Below, one piece after another: positions 11,352-13,758 of a stretch of 13,758 nucleotides of DNA. This DNA is from Chloroflexota bacterium. GTDB taxonomy: Bacteria; Chloroflexota; Anaerolineae; Caldilineales; Caldilineaceae. The position numbers were made by a program, and so were the translations under genes. The stretch is taken from contig JACQGT010000351.1 of NCBI GenBank assembly GCA_016199425.1, forward strand, positions 1 through 13,758, in the 5' to 3' direction. The notes beneath the pieces are model-generated. The model was given only the letters and a program-made list of their open reading frames with translations. It was not told the DNA's origin and searched no databases. Within the stretch, counting starts at the first letter, position 1, and each line of letters starts with the position of its first letter.

Positions 11352-12650
11352 CTACCCCGCGGCCTGCCCCACAAACCGCACGTCGTCCCACAGCCCTTCC
11401 TGCACGTAATAGACCCGCACCTCGCCGGTGCGCAGATGCTCGGCCTGCTGGCCCACGTAGCGCAACCCGCCCGTTTCCGTCGAAAACTCCGACGAATTGG
11501 GCACAAACCCATCGGCAAAGATGCGTTTCTGGATGGCCGCGTTGGGGTTGAAATGGATGCTCTGGCTGGCCGTGCCCGCGGCCAGCAATTTGGCCCGCAA
11601 CACCTGCTGACTGACGCCCGCATCTACGGGCAGGGGTGTCGGAATTGGCGTCACTGGCGGCGGCGGTGTGACCGGAGGCACGACAACATCACTAGCTGTG
11701 CCGGCGTGCCACTGCTTCTCCGGCGGCACGGGCTGGGGGATCGGCTGGTCCGGGCCGGAACGGTCCAACTTCTCCAGCCGGTTCATCACCCCGCCCAGAT
11801 GCTCGAAGCTGTGCCAGGGGGAGACCGCACCCACCACAAAAAGACAGGCCGCCAGCACGTAGTCGTCCCGCATCAGTTCGTTGTTGTACCAGAGCAGGGA
11901 GCGCCAGTACTGCTCCTCCGGCACGGGATGGCTCGCGTGCCAGGGCCCCACATCCTCGCCGCCCGAGACGCCCTGGGTCATTCCGGTTTCGGTGATGATG
12001 ACCGTATGTTTGTTGCCATATTTGGCCCGCACCCCTTCCAGGTCCATTGTGCGCCGGTAGCGCAGACAGAGCCACATCCCCTCCTCGCCCTTCTGCTCGA
12101 TGTTCTCTTTGTGCAGCCGCCACAGATCCGGCCAGTCGTATTCGTGGAAGCCCAGATATTTGTAGGTTTCCAGCGTGCCGGCGAAGTGTTCCAGAAAATC
12201 TTCACCGCGCATGTTGCCCGTGGCAAAGTTCATGGCAATCGGCTCGAAACCGCCGGCGCGCAGCCGTTCGCCGTAGGCCACCTGAAAGTCGTCGTACTTG
12301 CGCTTCTGGTCTGCGTCCACGTGGCCGGGCATCACTTCGTTGTAGGACTCCCAGGCGTCAAAGAGTGGACGCCCCTGAAAAGCGACAGTATTGGCTTCCA
12401 AGCGCAGCACCTTTTCTGCGTAGGCCCGCCCAATGCCTTTGGGATCGTCCACAAATCTGTTCTGCTGGTCCTGGGGCACAAAATCCCGCCCGATCAGAAA
12501 GACATCCGGGTGAAACTCCCGCACCCTCTTCCAGAAGTCGATGTTGGATTCCAGGGTTTTGATCACCCGGGGGCGCAGGCGGCGGATCGCATCCAGCACA
12601 TCCTCCCCCGTCCGGTTGACGTGGAAGCCGTACTTGTGAAATTGAGACAT
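11352..12650 (-). CDS. Glycoside-hydrolase-like (clan GH-A-like) barrel protein with proline-rich linker
   Basis: 432 residues. Residues 1-300 look like a (beta/alpha)8 barrel: GFHVNRTGEDVLDAIRRLRP, VFLIGRDFVP, AWESYNEVMPG (E105 as candidate acid/base), FATGNMRG, YLGFHEYDWP, and VIITETGMT (E221 as candidate nucleophile). The two glutamates are 116 residues apart, as expected for barrel strands 4 and 7 of clan GH-A. A proline-rich linker (about 300-343) joins a C-terminal beta-rich domain (about 344-432; QQVLRAKLLAAGTASQSIHF, later VRVYYVQEGLWDDVRFV). There is no signal peptide, which is odd for a cell-wall enzyme. GGAGG precedes the ATG by 5 bases. It follows an M23 peptidase gene, so a role in wall or extracellular polymer processing is likely but unproven. 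Confidence 0.68.
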   Translation of the reverse strand: MSQFHKYGFHVNRTGEDVLDAIRRLRPRVIKTLESNIDFWKRVREFHPDVFLIGRDFVPQDQQNRFVDDPKGIGRAYAEKVLRLEANTVAFQGRPLFDAWESYNEVMPGHVDADQKRKYDDFQVAYGERLRAGGFEPIAMNFATGNMRGEDFLEHFAGTLETYKYLGFHEYDWPDLWRLHKENIEQKGEEGMWLCLRYRRTMDLEGVRAKYGNKHTVIITETGMTQGVSGGEDVGPWHASHPVPEEQYWRSLLWYNNELMRDDYVLAACLFVVGAVSPWHSFEHLGGVMNRLEKLDRSGPDQPIPQPVPPEKQWHAGTASDVVVPPVTPPPPVTPIPTPLPVDAGVSQQVLRAKLLAAGTASQSIHFNPNAAIQKRIFADGFVPNSSEFSTETGGLRYVGQQAEHLRTGEVRVYYVQEGLWDDVRFVGQAAG

Positions 12651-12670
12651 AGAAACCTCCGGTGTTGGGG

Positions 12671-12725
12671 ACTGGCGACTGGCGACTGGGTAGGCTCCCG
12701 TCCCCAGTCGCTAATCGCCAATCGC
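12671..12725. repeat. Short repeat cluster and hairpin between two genes
   Basis: ACTGGCG occurs twice in tandem (12671-12684) and runs into ACTGGG. GCGACTGGG (12682-12690) and CCCAGTCGC (12703-12711) form a perfect 9-base stem. Right after it, AATCGC-type units repeat (12713-12725). The cluster fills the 86-base gap between the M23 peptidase gene and the gene behind it. It looks like a dispersed intergenic repeat rather than a terminator, since no T-run follows. Confidence 0.5.
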
Positions 12726-12736
12726 TAATCTCCTCC

Positions 12737-13758
12737 CTACGGCAACGGTCGGCCCGGCTCTTCCACCGGCGGCGGGGTGGGGGCAAAGCGGGGAATGTCC
12801 CGGATCGCCTCCAGGTCCCGGCCATAGAGGGCGAGATTGAGCTTCGACTGGTCCAGGAAGGGCAGGGGATCGCAGAAGCCGCCCCAGCCGTCCCCCCGGA
12901 AGTAGGGGTCGATGCGAATGCTGAAATGCAGATGAGGCCCGGTGCTGTTGCCCGTATTGCCTGACTCCGCCAGCACCGCGCCTTTGGATACGCTCTGGCC
13001 CACTCGCACCCGGGCCCTGTTCAGATGGGCGTAGTCTGAGTGGCCCCAACGGTGGGTTACCCGCACCCAATTGCCGTAACCGCCGGGCAGAAAGTCGGCA
13101 TTCGTCACCGTGCCCGCGTCCGCGGCCACAATGGCCGAGCCGATGGGCATATAAATGTCGATGCCGTTGTGCCCCTTCAGCGGCACGCCGTCGTAGGTAA
13201 AAGCGCTGTAGACCTGGGGATTCTCGCCCCACAACTGGGAGATGGGGTGATTTTCGCTGTAGGGGACGCCGAGAGCGATCAGATTGCGGAAGAGCGCGGG
13301 GGCCAGCAGTCGAATACCGATGGGGCTGACCTCAGCCATCCAGCCCTCGATGGCCGGATCCTCCACCCCTGTCACCCGCCACCAGGAGAGACCGTCCGCC
13401 TGGCGGGGCCCCTCCACCAGGCGCAGCAGCGCTTTGCTGGGAACCACCGCAACCACATCTCCGTCCGGTTTGCCCGCGAAGCCCGGCGAGCGGCGCACAT
13501 TCACATCGTAGGGCGAGATGTTCGTCACCGGCGCGCCGACAGTGTAGGTTGCCGGGGCAGGGGTCTCGATGGGTTTGGGCGGCGGCGGCGCGTTCTTGCC
13601 CAGCAGTTCACTCTTGTCTGGCCCGCTTTCGGCGGCCCAACCCACCAGCGCCCGATTGTCGGCTGTTGTGTGGGCCAACTGCCACCAGAGCAGATCGTCC
13701 GCGGCCTGAGGGCCTGCCTGCACCCGGCCCGATTTGCCATAGGCCACCTCCCCCACAA
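12737..13758 (-). CDS. M23-family metallopeptidase with SH3-like domains (5' end outside window)
   Basis: About 340 residues are visible, with the frame open at the window edge. Visible parts in order: an SH3-like module (about 1-50: GRVQAGPQAADDLLWWQLAH, VGWAAES); a proline-rich linker (APPPPKPIETPAPA); a second SH3-like module (about 75-150: VNVRRSPGFAGK, LSWWRVTGV, EGWMAEVSP); then the M23 (LytM-like) domain. Its zinc ligands are all present: GHNGID (HxxxD) and GPHLHF (HxH), with YGNWVRVTHRWGHSDYAHL between. Family members cut cross-links in peptidoglycan, and SH3-like domains usually bind the wall. The start and any signal peptide lie outside the window. The barrel protein downstream is probably in the same operon. 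Confidence 0.87.
   Translation of the reverse strand, partial: VGEVAYGKSGRVQAGPQAADDLLWWQLAHTTADNRALVGWAAESGPDKSELLGKNAPPPPKPIETPAPATYTVGAPVTNISPYDVNVRRSPGFAGKPDGDVVAVVPSKALLRLVEGPRQADGLSWWRVTGVEDPAIEGWMAEVSPIGIRLLAPALFRNLIALGVPYSENHPISQLWGENPQVYSAFTYDGVPLKGHNGIDIYMPIGSAIVAADAGTVTNADFLPGGYGNWVRVTHRWGHSDYAHLNRARVRVGQSVSKGAVLAESGNTGNSTGPHLHFSIRIDPYFRGDGWGGFCDPLPFLDQSKLNLALYGRDLEAIRDIPRFAPTPPPVEEPGRPLP

Noticed and set aside
11097..12728. 543-codon plus-strand open frame
   Set aside because: It is antisense to the barrel-protein gene and crosses a terminator and a palindrome. The product shows no recognisable domain.
1..13758. tRNA, rRNA, transposase or integrase genes
   Set aside because: I looked for cloverleaf-like segments, conserved rRNA blocks and DDE or tyrosine-recombinase motifs on both strands by eye and found none that I could support.

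Overview
The window looks like chromosomal DNA of a GC-rich, non-model bacterium. A member of Chloroflexota (Anaerolineae or Caldilineae-like) is my best guess. This rests on the high-GC metabolic genes, the secreted-type M23 peptidase with SH3-like modules beside a glycoside-hydrolase-like barrel protein, and the crowd of toxin-antitoxin (TA) remnants. It is an inference from gene content, since no rRNA or other marker gene is present.

Left part (1-4005) is an accessory patchwork. It opens with a minus-strand two-TM protein that ends early, at residue 151. Then come three TA-type modules: a Phd/YefM-RelE pair (minus), a decayed nucleotidyltransferase / antitoxin-like / PIN-like cluster (plus), and an intact MntA-HepT (MNT-HEPN) pair (plus). 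The striking point is what separates them. Four fragments of one gene, the 3' end of a YbjQ/UPF0145 (DUF74-like) gene, all lie on the minus strand at 804-980, 1807-1914, 2635-2694 and 3750-4003. They share the same 3' end but are cut at different 5' points. Each TA module sits between two of these fragments, often within a few bases of the cut. Two modules have strong sigma70-type promoters of their own beginning near these borders.

Middle part (4006-7306): a long bifunctional aldolase/short-chain dehydrogenase of the rhamnulose-1-phosphate aldolase/lactaldehyde-dehydrogenase type (RhaD/YuxG-like), with a clear inverted repeat between its putative -10 and its ribosome binding site. Behind it is a tight operon of three small unknown proteins (6279-7173), one with a ribbon-helix-helix-like tail.

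Right part (7271-13758), all on the minus strand: an FAD monooxygenase-like gene followed by an alpha/beta hydrolase and a good intrinsic terminator; a translationally coupled pair of unknown membrane-associated proteins; and a probable two-gene envelope operon, an M23 metallopeptidase (5' end outside the window) followed by a clan GH-A-like barrel protein, closed by a strong intrinsic terminator. Several short palindromes in the gaps look like members of dispersed repeat families.

No tRNA, rRNA, CRISPR array, transposase or integrase gene is visible. The best candidate for something undescribed is the interleaving of TA modules with repeated, 3'-anchored ybjQ-like gene ends; the small three-gene operon at 6279-7173 comes second.
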